DNA of 39,751 bases from Gammaproteobacteria bacterium (GCA_030148485.1 JASBTJ010000084.1:1-39751), one strand, 5' to 3'; counted from the first letter of the stretch, positions 16,021-25,444 are shown. The notes: generated by a model from the sequence alone, not told the origin. Numbers and translations: made by a program.

Positions 16021-16977
16021 CTAGCGCAATCCGCCCACCGGCGCCGTGATGCCAAGGGTCTCGGCCAGCACCTTGGCGGCACCGACACCGAGTTGTTCGG
16101 CCAAGCGTCCCACCAGATCCTCCCGCGGCGTGAAATCCACCACCTTTTCTTCGCCGATCACATCCCGGGCGACCTGGCCCGCACTGCCGATCTCGTCGGC
16201 CAGACCGAGGCGGATCGCCTCCTCACCGGTCCAGAACAAGCCGCTGAACAGGTCCGGATTATCGCTCAGGCGATCTCCCCGGCCTGCCCTGACCACGGCA
16301 ATGAATTGCTGATGTATCTGCCCAAGCAACTGTTCCAGATGGGCCTTGTCAGCATCGTTCTGCGGCGAGAAAGGATCCATGAACCCCTTGTGCTCACCGG
16401 CGGTGTACAGACGTCGTTCGACGCCGAGCTTTTCCAGGGTTCCGACGAATCCGAATCCCGACGACAACACGCCGATGGAACCCACCACGCTCGATTCGTT
16501 CACATAGATCCGGTCGGCGGCGGCGGCCACGAAGTACCCGCCGGAGGCACAGACGTCCTCCACCACGGCGTAGAGCGGGATGTCCGGGTGCGCGGCGCGC
16601 AGGCGTTGGATTTCGCGGTTGATGTAACTGGACTGCACCGGGGAACCGCCCGGGCTGTTGATGCGCAGGATGACCCCTTTGGTATTGGGATCCTCAAAGG
16701 CGTCCCGCAACCCCTGGGTCATGCGATCCGCGCTGGCGCCGGCATCCGCCGCGATGACACCCTGCAGGTCCACCAGCGCGGTGTGCGGTCCGCGCTTGAC
16801 TGCTGCATCACCGATCATGGCGCCGACCACCGCCAGTACCAGGAACGAGACGTAAACGAACGTCAGCAGCTTGAAGAAGATCCCCCAACGACGTGCCCGC
16901 TTGCGTTCGACCAGGCTTTCCTTGGCTAGGTTTTCCAGTACCTCACGGTGATGTTGTTCGGTGTTGTCGGTATTCAT
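16021..16977 (-). CDS. sppA: signal peptide peptidase SppA, 36K type
   Basis: This 318-residue serine protease of family S49 is anchored by one N-terminal membrane segment (about 32-52), with the active domain in the periplasm. It cleaves remnant signal peptides in the membrane. Catalytic residues can be placed: Ser145 in CASGGY and Lys197 in HKGFMDP, with the oxyanion region INSPGGSP (107-114). Its length corresponds to the short single-domain form, not the 67K duplicated form of E. coli. The ATG at 16977 is favoured by an excellent AAGGAG seven bases upstream and an ATGA overlap with the HAD gene stop; the open frame to 17025 is not needed. It is third in the operon rluC-HAD-sppA. Confidence 0.93.
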   Translation of the reverse strand: MNTDNTEQHHREVLENLAKESLVERKRARRWGIFFKLLTFVYVSFLVLAVVGAMIGDAAVKRGPHTALVDLQGVIAADAGASADRMTQGLRDAFEDPNTKGVILRINSPGGSPVQSSYINREIQRLRAAHPDIPLYAVVEDVCASGGYFVAAAADRIYVNESSVVGSIGVLSSGFGFVGTLEKLGVERRLYTAGEHKGFMDPFSPQNDADKAHLEQLLGQIHQQFIAVVRAGRGDRLSDNPDLFSGLFWTGEEAIRLGLADEIGSAGQVARDVIGEEKVVDFTPREDLVGRLAEQLGVGAAKVLAETLGITAPVGGLR

Positions 16978-17660
16978 CGTGACTCCTTTTCCAACGGACT
17001 GACGCCGGCCTGATCCAGCCAGCATGACAGTTCATTCAGGTGTGCGAAACAAGCCCGTGCGCCGCTGCGCAACAATCGATCCGGCGCGTGCACGCCATGG
17101 CTGACGCCGACACTGTGTGCCCCGGCGTTGGCCGCCATGGCCATGTCGTATTCGGTATCCCCAATCATCAGCGTCTGATCGGCGGTCATGCCGGTGCGTT
17201 CGAGGATGTCCAGCAGCATCTGCGGGTGCGGCTTGGAAAACGCCTCGTCCGCACAGCGGGTGGTGACGAAATGGCCGGCCAGCCGGGTTTCCGCCAGTAC
17301 GTGGTCCAGCCCGCGCCGACTCTTGCCGGTGGCCACCGCCAACAGATAACCCGCGGCGTCCAGTCGCGCCAGCAGGTCGCGCGCCCCATCGAACAAGGGT
17401 GCCGGCGGCAGGCTGTCGCTCAGCCAATGGCGCCGGTAATGGTCGATGATGGCCTCGGCAAGGTCTGCGGAGGGCCTGCCGAACAGCTGTTCGACGGCCT
17501 CCGCCATACCCAAGCCGATGATGTCCCGTGCCGCGGCGGCGGTGGGGACCTCGACGCCCGCATCACGGGCAGCGGCCTGCATACAGGTGACAATACGGGA
17601 CTCGGAATCCATCAGCGTCCCGTCCCAGTCGAACACCAATAATTGGTACGGCAGGCTCAT
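16974..17660 (-). CDS. HAD family hydrolase, phosphoglycolate phosphatase-like
   Basis: This is a 228-residue HAD subfamily IA phosphatase. Motif I is FDWDGTLMD (nucleophile Asp11, acid/base Asp13), motif II the Thr in VATGKS, motif III the Lys in FSKPHP, and motif IV IGDTEYDM. A helical cap lies at about residues 18-85. It hydrolyses a small phosphorylated metabolite; phosphoglycolate is the family namesake, but the true substrate cannot be read from sequence. Its ATG overlaps the rluC stop (ATGA, 17657-17660), and its stop overlaps the sppA start, so rluC, this gene and sppA form one translationally coupled operon. That grouping is common in gammaproteobacteria. Confidence 0.9.
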   Translation of the reverse strand: MSLPYQLLVFDWDGTLMDSESRIVTCMQAAARDAGVEVPTAAAARDIIGLGMAEAVEQLFGRPSADLAEAIIDHYRRHWLSDSLPPAPLFDGARDLLARLDAAGYLLAVATGKSRRGLDHVLAETRLAGHFVTTRCADEAFSKPHPQMLLDILERTGMTADQTLMIGDTEYDMAMAANAGAHSVGVSHGVHAPDRLLRSGARACFAHLNELSCWLDQAGVSPLEKESR

Positions 17661-18613
17661 CGCTCGTCCAAGGCGTCGAGCACCGCTTGCAGATCCCCGG
17701 GCAGCGGCGCGCTGATGGCGAATTTCTGTCCGGATTCGGGCCAGGTGAACGCCAAACTGTGGGCGTGCAGGAACAATCGACGCAGCCCCCGTTCCCGGAA
17801 GCGACGATTGGCCTCGGCGTCGCCGTATTTGGGATCGCCGAGGATCGGCGAGCCCAAGTGCGCCGTATGCACGCGGATCTGGTGGGTGCGCCCGGTGTCC
17901 AGCGTCGCCTCGACCAGCGTGGCGTCGGCGAACTTGTCCAGCACCTTGAAGAAGGTGCGCGACGCCTTGCCCTGCGGGTCGACCCGCACCACACGCTCAC
18001 CGCCGGCCAGGGTGTTTTTGCGCAACGGCATGTCCACGGTGGCCTGGCCCTTACGCCAGCGGCCGGACAGCAAGGCCAGATAGCGTTTGTGAATGCCGCC
18101 GCTGCGCTGCAGATCCTGCAACGCCCGCAGGCTGCTGCGACGCTTGGCAAGCATCAGACAGCCGGAGGTGTCGCGGTCGATGCGGTGCGCAAGCTCCAGT
18201 TGCCCAAGCTCCGGCCGGGCCGCCCGCAGGGCCTCGATCACGCCCAGGCTGATACCACTGCCACCGTGCACTGCCCAACCGCTGGGCTTGTTGACAACGA
18301 TCATGAGATCATCCTCATAGATCACTGTTTTCAATATTGATTCTTGCTGACTCTGGCTGACGACCGCTGGCCCGTCGTCGGCCGCAAGCCGCACCGGCGG
18401 TATGCGCACCTGATCCCCGGGGCTCAGTTTGTAGGTCGGCTTTACGCGGCCCTTGTTGACGCGCACCTCGCCTTTCCGCAGCAACCGGTAGATCAGCGTG
18501 CGTGGCGCGCCCTTGAGGTGCCTGAGCAGGAAATTGTCGACCCGCTGGCCGGCGGCGCCGTCGTCCACCGTGACCATGCGGACGCGGGGCTTGGGTTGTG
18601 CATCAGCCGGCAA
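17657..18613 (-). CDS. rluC: 23S rRNA pseudouridine synthase RluC
   Basis: This 318-residue enzyme makes pseudouridines in 23S rRNA. It has an N-terminal S4 RNA-binding domain (GQRVDNFLLRHLKG, LLRKGEVRVNKGRVKP, about residues 22-59) and the RluA-type catalytic domain with Asp146 in HRIDRDTSG. RTHQIRVH and the ILGDPKYG segment follow as expected. The start is TTG at 18613: an AAGGGGG stretch lies about six to ten bases upstream, and the N-terminal match to RluC (VTVDDGAAGQRVDNF) begins before the first ATG (18577). It is divergent from rne, as in E. coli, and overlaps the HAD gene downstream. Confidence 0.93.
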   Translation of the reverse strand: MPADAQPKPRVRMVTVDDGAAGQRVDNFLLRHLKGAPRTLIYRLLRKGEVRVNKGRVKPTYKLSPGDQVRIPPVRLAADDGPAVVSQSQQESILKTVIYEDDLMIVVNKPSGWAVHGGSGISLGVIEALRAARPELGQLELAHRIDRDTSGCLMLAKRRSSLRALQDLQRSGGIHKRYLALLSGRWRKGQATVDMPLRKNTLAGGERVVRVDPQGKASRTFFKVLDKFADATLVEATLDTGRTHQIRVHTAHLGSPILGDPKYGDAEANRRFRERGLRRLFLHAHSLAFTWPESGQKFAISAPLPGDLQAVLDALDER

Positions 18614-18656
18614 AATCGGCCCCCTTTTCAGGCATTTGCTGCATTCGGAAGAGTAC

Positions 18657-18665
18657 TGCTATAGT
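18657..18665 (+). promoter_or_regulatory. rne: extended -10 promoter of rne
   Basis: TGC-TATAGT (18657-18665) is a good extended -10 element; TTGCTG (18636-18641) is a poor -35 at 18-base spacing. The start would fall near 18672, giving a leader of about 375 bases before the rne ATG. The same nine-base TGCTATAGT occurs at 30423. Pattern-based call. Confidence 0.55.
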
Positions 18666-18671
18666 CTGACG

Positions 18672-19046
18672 GTGCTACTGCGATTTTGCCCGTTTGACCG
18701 GGCTTCGCTGGCTACACACGGTTTCCGTTGCCGACCCCGTAAAGGTGGGTAACTGAGACGCCGACCGGCGGCTGGACAACAGGCCCCGGCGCGATGCGCA
18801 GATCCCGGCCAGTCCCGCGATCCCCGCCCGCCGCTTGGCAATGCTAACCGACATCCACCGATCGGCGCCACGTAAGGCGATCACCACTGTTGGTGATCGC
18901 CACTGAATAAACCGCGCTCGTCCCGCCCGTGCCCTGAGGTGCGTCTGGTGAGTCAGCCCGGCCCGCCGCAGCATTCTGCTGCGCGGCCGCTGGCCTCGAC
19001 CCGACCCCAGCCACGTCGGTGGCGAGTGCCAAGAGACACTAACAAC
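18672..19046 (+). promoter_or_regulatory. rne: long structured 5' leader of rne
   Basis: This is the main part of the 433-base gap between rluC and rne (18614-19046). No convincing gene lies in it. It holds several stems: GCCCG-CGGGC near 18684-18699; a stem pairing GTTGCCGACC with GGTGGGTAAC near 18728-18754, with one mismatch and one G-U pair; a perfect 11-bp hairpin GGCGATCACCA-CTGT-TGGTGATCGCC (18876-18901); and GCAGCA-TTC-TGCTGC (18968-18982). In E. coli the roughly 360-base rne leader mediates feedback by RNase E on its own mRNA; similar length and position suggest the same here, by inference. The 11-bp hairpin has no T run, so it is not an intrinsic terminator. Confidence 0.55.
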
Positions 19047-21638
19047 ATGAAACGTATGCTGATCAACGCAACTCAGCCAGAAGAGTTGCGCGTTGCCATC
19101 GTCGATGGCCAAAAGCTCTACAACCTAGACATCGAAACCCCAGGGCGCGAACAAAAAAAGGCCAACATCTACAAGGGCCGTATCACCCGCGTCGAACCCA
19201 GCCTGGAAGCCGCCTTCGTCGATTACGGCGCCGAGCGCCACGGCTTCCTTCCGCTGAAAGAGATCGCCCGCAGCTACTTCACCGAAGAGGCCCGCAAGGC
19301 CAGCGGCAAGGTCAACATCGCGGCCGCGCTCAAGGAAGGCCAAGAGGTGATCGTCCAGGTCGAAAAGGAAGAACGTGGCAACAAGGGCGCCGCCCTGACC
19401 ACCTTCATCTCGCTGGCCGGCCGCTATCTGGTGTTGATGCCGAACAATCCCCGCGCCGGCGGCGTATCGCGCCGTATCGAGGGCGACGACCGCTCGGCCC
19501 TGCGCGAAGCCATGAGCGAACTAGAGATTCCCGAGGGCATGGGACTGATCGTGCGCACCGCGGGTATCGGCAAGAGCGCCGAGGAACTGCAGTGGGATCT
19601 CGACTATCTGCTGCAGCTGTGGAGCGCCATCGAGGAATCCGCACAGAAAAAAGCGCCCTTCCTGATCTACCAGGAAAGCAACGTCATCATCCGCTCCATG
19701 CGCGATTACCTGCGCGCGGACATCGGCGAGATCGTCATCGACGACGATGACGTGTTTGCCGAGGCGCAACACTTCATCGCCCAGGTGATGCCCAAGTACG
19801 AGCGCAAGCTGAAGCTGTACACCGACGAAGTGCCGTTGTTCTCGCGCTACCAGATCGAATCGCAGATCGAATCCGCCTTCCAACGGGAAGTGCGCCTGCC
19901 GTCCGGCGGCGCCCTGGTGATCGACCACACCGAGGCATTGACGTCCATTGATATCAACTCGGCCCGCTCCACCAAAGGCGCCGACATCGAGGAAACCGCT
20001 CTCAACACCAACCTGGAAGCGGCCGACGAGATCGCCCGTCAACTGCGCCTGCGCGACCTGGGCGGGTTGTTCGTCATCGACTTCATCGACATGACCCCCT
20101 CGCGTAACCAGCGCGAGGTGGAAAACCGCATCAAGGATGCGCTTAAGGAGGATCGCGCCCGGGTACAGATCGGTCGTATCTCGCGCTTCGGTCTGCTGGA
20201 GATGTCCCGCCAACGACTGCGGCCATCCCTGGGCGAATCCACCCACCAGGTCTGCCCGCGCTGCGACGGCCAAGGCCATATTCGCGGTACCGATTCGCTG
20301 GTGCTGTCGATCCTGCGCATCATCGAGGAGGAAGCGCTCAAGGAAAACACCGGCCGCGTCCATGCCCAGTTGCCGGTGGAGGTTGCCGCCTTCCTGCTGA
20401 ACGAAAAGCGCCAGGCCATCGCCAAGCTGGAGGAGCGCCACGACATCACCGTGGTGCTGGTGCCGAACAAGCACTTCGACACCCCCCATTACGAGATCGA
20501 GCGCATCCGTCGGCAGGATGAACCCAACGAGGAGGCGGCCAGCTACCGTCTAGCCACCAAGCCGGAGGCCGTCGAAGTACCCGGTGCCAAGCCGGCTGCA
20601 CGTCCGGTCGAACAACCGGCGGTGCGTAACATCACCCCGTCCGCACCCGCACCCGCACCCGCACCTGCACCCCAGGCCACTGCGCCTGCCCCGCAGCCCC
20701 CGGTTGTCGCCCCTACGCCCAAGAGCGAGGGTGAGGTCGGTTTCATCCGTCGCCTGTTCAGCAGCATCTTCACACCGCGCCCTGAATTCGGCGAAGCGCC
20801 GGCGGCTCCGACCCCGGCCGTTCCGGAACAGCCGCAAACCGACGGCCGTAACGAAGGCGGCGAGTCCGGCAAGCGACGCGGCGGCCGTGGCCGCGGCCGT
20901 GGCCGTGCCGAACAAAGCGAAACCCAACAAGGCCGCGGCCGAGGGCGTGGTCGGGGCGGACGCAAGAACGACATATCCAACAAACCGGACCAGGACGGTA
21001 AGGCGGACAAGCAAACCGCCAAAACCCCGTCCGGTGCGCAATCTGGCCCGGCTCAGTCCGGCGACAAGGGCGACGATCAGGACCAGTCCAGCAAACGCAG
21101 TCGCCGTGGCCGCCGCGGCGGACGTCGTCGGCGGGGCGGTAACGGCGGCAACGGTGAATCCGTAGCCGACAACGCCACGGCGAGCAACGATGCGCGCACC
21201 CCGGCAGCCGGGAACAGCGACACCTCGCAGCGGTCGACCACGGACAGCGAGGCAGCGCCGAAAGCGAGCGACAAACCGTCCAAACCGAAGGCGGACTCCC
21301 CGGCGGCGGACAAACCGAAGGCGGCACCTCAAGCGGACGAAGCCAAGACCGACGTCAGCCGTGCCCCGGCCGCGCCCGGCGCCTTGAGCCGCATGGCGGA
21401 CGGGCCCGAGCCGGGCGCGGGGTCGTCAGCGAAATCCGAGCAAGCCAAACCGAAGAAGTCACCCGCGGCGAAGCCCAAGTCGGCGCCGGCCACCGAACCA
21501 CAGGTCGCGGCCGACACACCGAAACAGGCAACCGACAAGCCGGCCCCGGCAACCGAGGCCAATCCCGAGACACGGACTGAAGCCAAACCGGCGCAGCCCC
21601 CTGCCCCGGCCGGCGAAGCTTCCGACAAGGGCGACTGA
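19047..21638 (+). CDS. rne: ribonuclease E
   Basis: This is an 863-residue endoribonuclease, the scaffold of the RNA degradosome. The N-terminal catalytic half contains an S1 domain (about 35-125), the DNase I-like site with Asp302 ([12 protein letters not shown]) and Asp345 (VIDFIDMTP), and the zinc-link CPRC (Cys403, Cys406). [11 protein letters not shown] near residues 563-573 looks like the amphipathic membrane-anchoring helix found after the catalytic half. The C-terminal half is low-complexity: two arginine/glycine-rich RNA-binding tracts (about 610-645 and 680-705) and an Ala/Pro/Lys-rich tail. The start at 19047 matches the conserved [13 protein letters not shown]; the upstream frame is leader. 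Partner-binding motifs in the tail are not recognisable by eye. Confidence 0.95.
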   Translation: MKRMLINATQPEELRVAIVDGQKLYNLDIETPGREQKKANIYKGRITRVEPSLEAAFVDYGAERHGFLPLKEIARSYFTEEARKASGKVNIAAALKEGQEVIVQVEKEERGNKGAALTTFISLAGRYLVLMPNNPRAGGVSRRIEGDDRSALREAMSELEIPEGMGLIVRTAGIGKSAEELQWDLDYLLQLWSAIEESAQKKAPFLIYQESNVIIRSMRDYLRADIGEIVIDDDDVFAEAQHFIAQVMPKYERKLKLYTDEVPLFSRYQIESQIESAFQREVRLPSGGALVIDHTEALTSIDINSARSTKGADIEETALNTNLEAADEIARQLRLRDLGGLFVIDFIDMTPSRNQREVENRIKDALKEDRARVQIGRISRFGLLEMSRQRLRPSLGESTHQVCPRCDGQGHIRGTDSLVLSILRIIEEEALKENTGRVHAQLPVEVAAFLLNEKRQAIAKLEERHDITVVLVPNKHFDTPHYEIERIRRQDEPNEEAASYRLATKPEAVEVPGAKPAARPVEQPAVRNITPSAPAPAPAPAPQATAPAPQPPVVAPTPKSEGEVGFIRRLFSSIFTPRPEFGEAPAAPTPAVPEQPQTDGRNEGGESGKRRGGRGRGRGRAEQSETQQGRGRGRGRGGRKNDISNKPDQDGKADKQTAKTPSGAQSGPAQSGDKGDDQDQSSKRSRRGRRGGRRRRGGNGGNGESVADNATASNDARTPAAGNSDTSQRSTTDSEAAPKASDKPSKPKADSPAADKPKAAPQADEAKTDVSRAPAAPGALSRMADGPEPGAGSSAKSEQAKPKKSPAAKPKSAPATEPQVAADTPKQATDKPAPATEANPETRTEAKPAQPPAPAGEASDKGD
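20643..20672 (+). repeat. hexanucleotide tandem repeat inside rne
   Basis: Five copies of GCACCC (one as GCACCT) encode an Ala-Pro run in the linker between the catalytic and C-terminal halves of RNase E. Such a perfect short tandem repeat could vary in length by slippage in steps of two residues without a frame change. Confidence 0.8.
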
Positions 21639-21654
21639 ACGCGCCGCTGTCGGA

Positions 21655-22131
21655 TCAGAGTTGGTGACGACGCCGGACATCCGCAAGGAGTCCGGCCGAC
21701 GCCGCTTCCACCAGATCAAGCACGTGTTCAAACCCCTTGGGCCCGCCGTAATAGGGGTCCGGCACCTCCCGTGTGCGCATCTCCGGGGCGAAATCCATGA
21801 ACAACTGGATCTTGTCATGGCTTCCCGCCGGGCAGATCCCGCTCAGGCCGTGGTAGTTGTCCTGGTCCATGGCCAGCACATAGTCGAAATGTTCGAAGTC
21901 GGCAGGCTCGGCCTTGCGCGCACGCAGGTCTGACAAATCCACGCCGCGCCGGTTGGCGGCGGCCATCGCACGGGCGTCCGGTGAGTTCCCCACGTGATAG
22001 GCGTGGGTGCCGGCGGAATCGATCTCGATCTGTCCAGCCAGCCCCTCGCGACGCACCAGATCGCGGAAGACGCCGTGCGCGGTGGGAGAGCGGCAGATAT
22101 TGCCCATGCATACGAACAGTACTTTTACCAT
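21655..22131 (-). CDS. low molecular weight protein-tyrosine phosphatase
   Basis: This is a 158-residue cytoplasmic phosphatase. The P-loop is CMGNICRS (nucleophile Cys8, Arg14), and the general acid Asp125 lies in DPYYGG (125-130). Length and motifs are standard. In EPS clusters such enzymes (Wzb type) dephosphorylate tyrosine autokinases, but no kinase is encoded nearby, so this copy may have a general role. The start at 22131 (MVKVLFVCMGN) matches the family; the open frame to 22212 adds a non-homologous extension. It converges on rne with 16 bases between the stops and is divergent from the 89-residue hypothetical gene. Confidence 0.92.
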   Translation of the reverse strand: MVKVLFVCMGNICRSPTAHGVFRDLVRREGLAGQIEIDSAGTHAYHVGNSPDARAMAAANRRGVDLSDLRARKAEPADFEHFDYVLAMDQDNYHGLSGICPAGSHDKIQLFMDFAPEMRTREVPDPYYGGPKGFEHVLDLVEAASAGLLADVRRRHQL

Positions 22132-22200
22132 CTGTCTTAGCACCTTGTGTCGGATGGATTGTGGCGCGATGATCGGGCTGCTTCCCGGAACCACAACACC

Positions 22201-22470
22201 ATGACTTCTCAAATTCTGATCGACAAGCTACGCGGTTTGACCGGGCAACGCTTCAATTACCTGGGCGAAGTCTGGCAGCTTGTGGAAGTACTCGGGGCCG
22301 AGGACGCGCTGGTGATCAGTGCCCTCCAGGGTGGCGAAGTCCAGTCCAGCCAGTACGGCCAACCGCATCGACGCGCGCCCCGCACCCTGACCTTGCCGCT
22401 AAGTGGCGACGACCCGGCCGGTTATTCCGATGAGATCATCGCACTGCTTGCAGGGCGCCTGAGCGACTGA
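22201..22470 (+). CDS. conserved hypothetical protein, 89 residues
   Basis: I do not recognise a named domain. The sequence starts with an amphipathic stretch (SQILIDKLRGLTGQRFNYLG), then a beta-like EVWQLVEVL and ALVISALQ, a polar middle, and a C-terminal helix DEIIALLAGRLSD. It looks like a small soluble cytoplasmic protein without signal or membrane segment. The ATG at 22201 is preferred over the frame's upstream start because the regular sequence begins there. The ribosome binding site is weak (CGGAA). It stands between the divergent tyrosine phosphatase and the convergent kdsB, with three bases between its stop and the kdsB stop. Composition and codon use look like those of its neighbours, so it is probably a real gene. 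Confidence 0.65.
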   Translation: MTSQILIDKLRGLTGQRFNYLGEVWQLVEVLGAEDALVISALQGGEVQSSQYGQPHRRAPRTLTLPLSGDDPAGYSDEIIALLAGRLSD

Positions 22471-22473
22471 AGC

Positions 22474-23235
22474 TCAGACGCCGGCGAGGCGCTCACGCAC
22501 CCGTCGCAGATCCGCTTCGGTGTCGACCCCTGCCGGCGGCGGCGCCGAGGCCTCCACCACATGGATGCGTTCGCCATACCACAACGCCCGTAGCTGTTCG
22601 AGTGCCTCCGCCTGCTCCATGGGTGCCGGTTGCCATTGCGCATAGCGGCGTAGAAATCCGGCTCGGTAGGCATAGATGCCCAGGTGCCGACGGAAATCGT
22701 CCAACGCGATCCCCTGCCCGCCCGAGGCCATCGCATCCCGAGGCCAAGGCACGGTGGCGCGGCTGAAATAGAGCGCGAACCCGGCCGCATCGCGCACCAC
22801 TTTGACCACGTTCGGATCCTGTACCTGTTCCGCGTCCTCCAGGGGGGCACACAAGGTGCTGATGGCCGCCTGTGGATGCGCCGCCAGATCGGTGGCAACT
22901 TGGGTCAACAGTTGTGGCGGCATCAAAGGTTCGTCGCCCTGCAGGTTGACCACGATGGCGTCGTCGGCCATCGCCAGCCGTTCCACCACCTCCGCCAACC
23001 GGTCGGTGCCGCTGGGGTGATCGCTGCGGGTCATGCACACCTGTGCGCCCACGGCGCGCGCCGCATCCGCGATGCGGTCATCGTCGGTGGCGACCACCAC
23101 GGTGTCGGCGCCGGACTCCGCCGCGCGTTGATAAACATGGGCGATCATGGGCAGCTCGCCGATGGCAAGCAGTGGCTTGCCCGGCAGCCGGGTGGAGCCG
23201 TAGCGGGCCGGAATGACGACGTGGAAATCGGTCAT
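22474..23235 (-). CDS. kdsB: CMP-KDO synthetase (3-deoxy-manno-octulosonate cytidylyltransferase)
   Basis: This 253-residue enzyme activates KDO with CTP to CMP-KDO, the donor for the inner core of lipopolysaccharide. The nucleotide-binding N-terminus is [15 protein letters not shown] (8-22), followed by [20 protein letters not shown] and NLQGDEP, all kdsB signatures. The length is usual for the family. The ATG at 23235 lies two bases after the trm112 stop, so it belongs to the exbB-exbD-lpxK-trm112-kdsB operon on the minus strand. Confidence 0.96.
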   Translation of the reverse strand: MTDFHVVIPARYGSTRLPGKPLLAIGELPMIAHVYQRAAESGADTVVVATDDDRIADAARAVGAQVCMTRSDHPSGTDRLAEVVERLAMADDAIVVNLQGDEPLMPPQLLTQVATDLAAHPQAAISTLCAPLEDAEQVQDPNVVKVVRDAAGFALYFSRATVPWPRDAMASGGQGIALDDFRRHLGIYAYRAGFLRRYAQWQPAPMEQAEALEQLRALWYGERIHVVEASAPPPAGVDTEADLRRVRERLAGV

Positions 23236-23237
23236 GC

Positions 23238-23426
23238 TCAGGCTTCTTCAAGCTCTTCGTCGGCCGCCAACGGGCGCGCCTCCTGCGGCAGCATCACCGG
23301 GATGCCGTCACGAATTGCAAAAGCCAGCCGGTCGACCTTGCAAACCAGCTCGCCTTCAGCCTTTCGGTGCACCAGTTTGCCCTTGCACACGGGGCATACC
23401 ATGATGTCCAACAGCTTCTTATCCAC
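23238..23426 (-). CDS. Trm112/YcaR family small zinc-ribbon protein
   Basis: This is a 62-residue protein with a CPVCKGKL motif (Cys11, Cys14) and the family ending [12 protein letters not shown]. It lies between lpxK and kdsB, as in many gammaproteobacteria (YcaR in E. coli). Related proteins activate methyltransferases in eukaryotes; the bacterial role is not established. The start is GTG at 23426 with AAGGAG six bases upstream. It overlaps the lpxK stop by eight bases, and kdsB begins two bases after its stop. Only one CxxC is clear, plus a single further Cys (LVCKV), so zinc binding may be partial. Confidence 0.9.
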   Translation of the reverse strand: MDKKLLDIMVCPVCKGKLVHRKAEGELVCKVDRLAFAIRDGIPVMLPQEARPLAADEELEEA

Positions 23427-24396
23427 GGGGGAACTCCTTCAGTTTTTGCGCCAGGGCGGCCTCGAATGCGGCGCCCGGGCGGGCCTGCACGGTAACCACG
23501 TAATGATGATCCCGCGCGAATCGTCGGCATTTTACGGCATCCTTGGCGGTCATCAGAACCGGCCGCTGGTCATCGAACGCCAGATCGGCCGCCGCAAAGG
23601 GGTGATGATCCGGATACGGATGCTCGCTGACCTGCAATCCGGCATCGGCAAGGGTCTGGAAAAAACGCTGCGGGAAGCCGATACCGGCAACCGCATGGAC
23701 CGAGCGTCCGGCCCAGTTGGCCAGGGGCTCCGCCGCGCCACCGCGCAATGGCCGAATCTGGGCGTCGGACAACTGCAGACGGTGCTCGCCGTTGAGCGGT
23801 TCACCCTGGACGATCACCCAGTCGGCACGCTGCGCTCGCTTGACCGGCTCACGCAGCGGCCCGGCTGGCAACGGCAAGCCGTTACCGTAGCGCCGCTGCC
23901 CGTCCACCACCACGATCTCCACGTCACGGGCCAGTCGATAATGCTGAAGCCCATCGTCGCTGACGATGATGTCGCATTGGCCGTGCTGCAGAAGTTGCTG
24001 CGCCGCGGCTACGCGGTCCGGCCCGACACAAACCGGGCACCCGGTACCGGCAGCGACAAGCAGTGGTTCGTCGCCGACCATCACCGGGTCGCTGTCGGCC
24101 CGCACCTGCTGGGGCCAGCGACTGGCCTTGCCGCCATAGCCCCGGGCCACGACGCCGGGGTGCCAGCCGGCGGCCTTGAGGTAATTGACCAGCCAGATCA
24201 CCAACGGCGTCTTGCCGGTACCGCCGACCGTGATATTGCCGACCACGATCACCGGTACGGGCAAGCGGTGTCGGCGACAGAGTTGCAGGCGATAACACAG
24301 CCGGCGCGATGCAGCGACCAGCCAGAACAGGCCGGCAAGTGGAAGCAGCAGGATGGAAATCGCATTCCAGTCTTGCCAACGGCGCTCTATCGACAT
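23419..24396 (-). CDS. lpxK: tetraacyldisaccharide 4'-kinase
   Basis: This 325-residue inner-membrane-associated kinase phosphorylates the 4' position of the lipid A precursor. It has one N-terminal hydrophobic segment (about 11-29) and the P-loop VGGTGKT (57-63), followed by [10 protein letters not shown]. The motif VSDDGLQHY and the terminal region are as expected for the family. Residue 1 is placed at the ATG at 24396 (MSIERRW), which gives the usual family length and begins five bases after the exbD stop. The open frame extending to 24450 overlaps exbD and is rejected. Its stop (TAA) overlaps trm112 by eight bases. Confidence 0.95.
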   Translation of the reverse strand: MSIERRWQDWNAISILLLPLAGLFWLVAASRRLCYRLQLCRRHRLPVPVIVVGNITVGGTGKTPLVIWLVNYLKAAGWHPGVVARGYGGKASRWPQQVRADSDPVMVGDEPLLVAAGTGCPVCVGPDRVAAAQQLLQHGQCDIIVSDDGLQHYRLARDVEIVVVDGQRRYGNGLPLPAGPLREPVKRAQRADWVIVQGEPLNGEHRLQLSDAQIRPLRGGAAEPLANWAGRSVHAVAGIGFPQRFFQTLADAGLQVSEHPYPDHHPFAAADLAFDDQRPVLMTAKDAVKCRRFARDHHYVVTVQARPGAAFEAALAQKLKEFPRG

Positions 24397-24401
24397 CGGC
24401 G

Positions 24402-24830
24402 TCAGGGCGTGGCGGGGGTGTGCTGGTCGGCGACGAATCGCAACCGCCACAACCCGGCCTGAGCGGCGGCATCCATTGCGGTCATGGTGGTCTGGAACGG
24501 CGCGTTGCGGTCCACGGTTATCACCACAGGCAGGTCGAGCTTGCCGCCGGCGGCTTTGACCAGGGCACGCTTGAGGGTGGTCACATCCGTGTTGATCACT
24601 TCCCGCTCGTTGACATAGAAATGCCCCGCCGCATCGATGGTCAAGGTCACCCTGTCAGCGTTCGGGTCCGCGGCCGCCTGGGGACTCGCCTCGGGCAGGT
24701 CCACCTTCAAGTGCGTCTGCTTGTCGAAGGTGGTGGACACCATGAAGAAGATCAGCAGCAGAAACACCACGTCGATCAATGGCGTCATGTCCAGCGTCGG
24801 GCGATCACGGCGATGCGGGCGTAGATTCAC
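24402..24830 (-). CDS. exbD: ExbD/TolR family biopolymer transport protein
   Basis: This 142-residue protein has one N-terminal membrane helix carrying the key Asp20 (MTPLIDVVFLLLIFFM) and a periplasmic domain. With ExbB it forms a proton-driven motor that powers TonB- or Tol-type envelope functions. The start is GTG at 24830, overlapping the exbB stop as GTGA. No tonB, tolA or tolB is nearby. In this arrangement, just upstream of lpxK, the pair is common in gammaproteobacteria and its partner is not defined by context. Confidence 0.9.
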   Translation of the reverse strand: MNLRPHRRDRPTLDMTPLIDVVFLLLIFFMVSTTFDKQTHLKVDLPEASPQAAADPNADRVTLTIDAAGHFYVNEREVINTDVTTLKRALVKAAGGKLDLPVVITVDRNAPFQTTMTAMDAAAQAGLWRLRFVADQHTPATP

Positions 24831-25444
24831 GCGGGCTTGTCCTTCTCGCCGTGCATGGCATCCATCAGCTTGACCGCCTGTTCTTCCATGGCAATCACCA
24901 GTTGATCCACCCGACCGGTGAGATAACGGTGGAACATCAGACTGGGGATCGCTACCGACAGACCGGCTGCGGTGGTGATGAGCGCCTCCGAGATGCCGCC
25001 GGCCAACACCGTCGGGTTGCCCACACCGGCCGTGGTGATCGCGGCAAACACCTTGATCATTCCGATCACCGTGCCCAGCAGACCGAGCAACGGCGAGATC
25101 GCGGCAATGGTCCCGAGGGTGTTCAGATAGCGTTCGAGCTCATGCACCACCTGCCGTCCTTCTTCCTCGATCGCCTCTTTCATGACGTCCCGAGAACGGC
25201 GATGATTGACCAGTGCTGCCGCCAGGATGCGGCCCAGCGGCGAGCTGTTGCGCACAGTGCTGACATGGTTGGCCGTCAGCTGGTTGGCCTTGTAGAGCTT
25301 CCAGACATGTGCCGCCAGATTGCCCGGGATGACCCGTTTGCGCCGGTACGCCCAAAGGCGTTCCGCAATAATGGTCATAGCGGCAATGGAGCACGCAATG
25401 ATGGGCAGCATCAACCAGCCGCCAGCTGTCACCAATTCGTACAC
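24827..25444 (-). CDS. exbB: ExbB/TolQ/MotA family proton channel
   Basis: This 205-residue inner-membrane protein has three hydrophobic segments (about 8-26, 108-135 and 150-175). The central family motif is present as AAISPLLGLLGTVIGMI, and the third segment contains ALITTAAGLSVAIPSL. It pairs with ExbD. The GTG start at 25444 is preceded by AAGGGG. It is the first gene of a five-gene minus-strand operon (exbB-exbD-lpxK-trm112-kdsB) joined by overlaps or gaps of a few bases. The 91 bases between it and comEC hold no obvious strong promoter. Confidence 0.9.
   Translation of the reverse strand: MYELVTAGGWLMLPIIACSIAAMTIIAERLWAYRRKRVIPGNLAAHVWKLYKANQLTANHVSTVRNSSPLGRILAAALVNHRRSRDVMKEAIEEEGRQVVHELERYLNTLGTIAAISPLLGLLGTVIGMIKVFAAITTAGVGNPTVLAGGISEALITTAAGLSVAIPSLMFHRYLTGRVDQLVIAMEEQAVKLMDAMHGEKDKPA

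Noticed and set aside
18876-18901. Intrinsic terminator in the rne leader
   Set aside because: The hairpin is perfect but is followed by ACTGAATAA, not by a T run; it is better viewed as leader structure.
20643-20672. CRISPR-like or minisatellite repeat
   Set aside because: It is a hexamer repeat inside the rne reading frame coding for Ala-Pro, with no spacers.
21655-22131. EPS-system Wzb phosphatase
   Set aside because: No tyrosine autokinase or polysaccharide export gene is adjacent, so the EPS role cannot be supported from context.
22684-24462. 592-codon open frame on the plus strand across kdsB, trm112 and lpxK
   Set aside because: It is antisense to three clear operon genes with full motifs; composition typical of a shadow frame.
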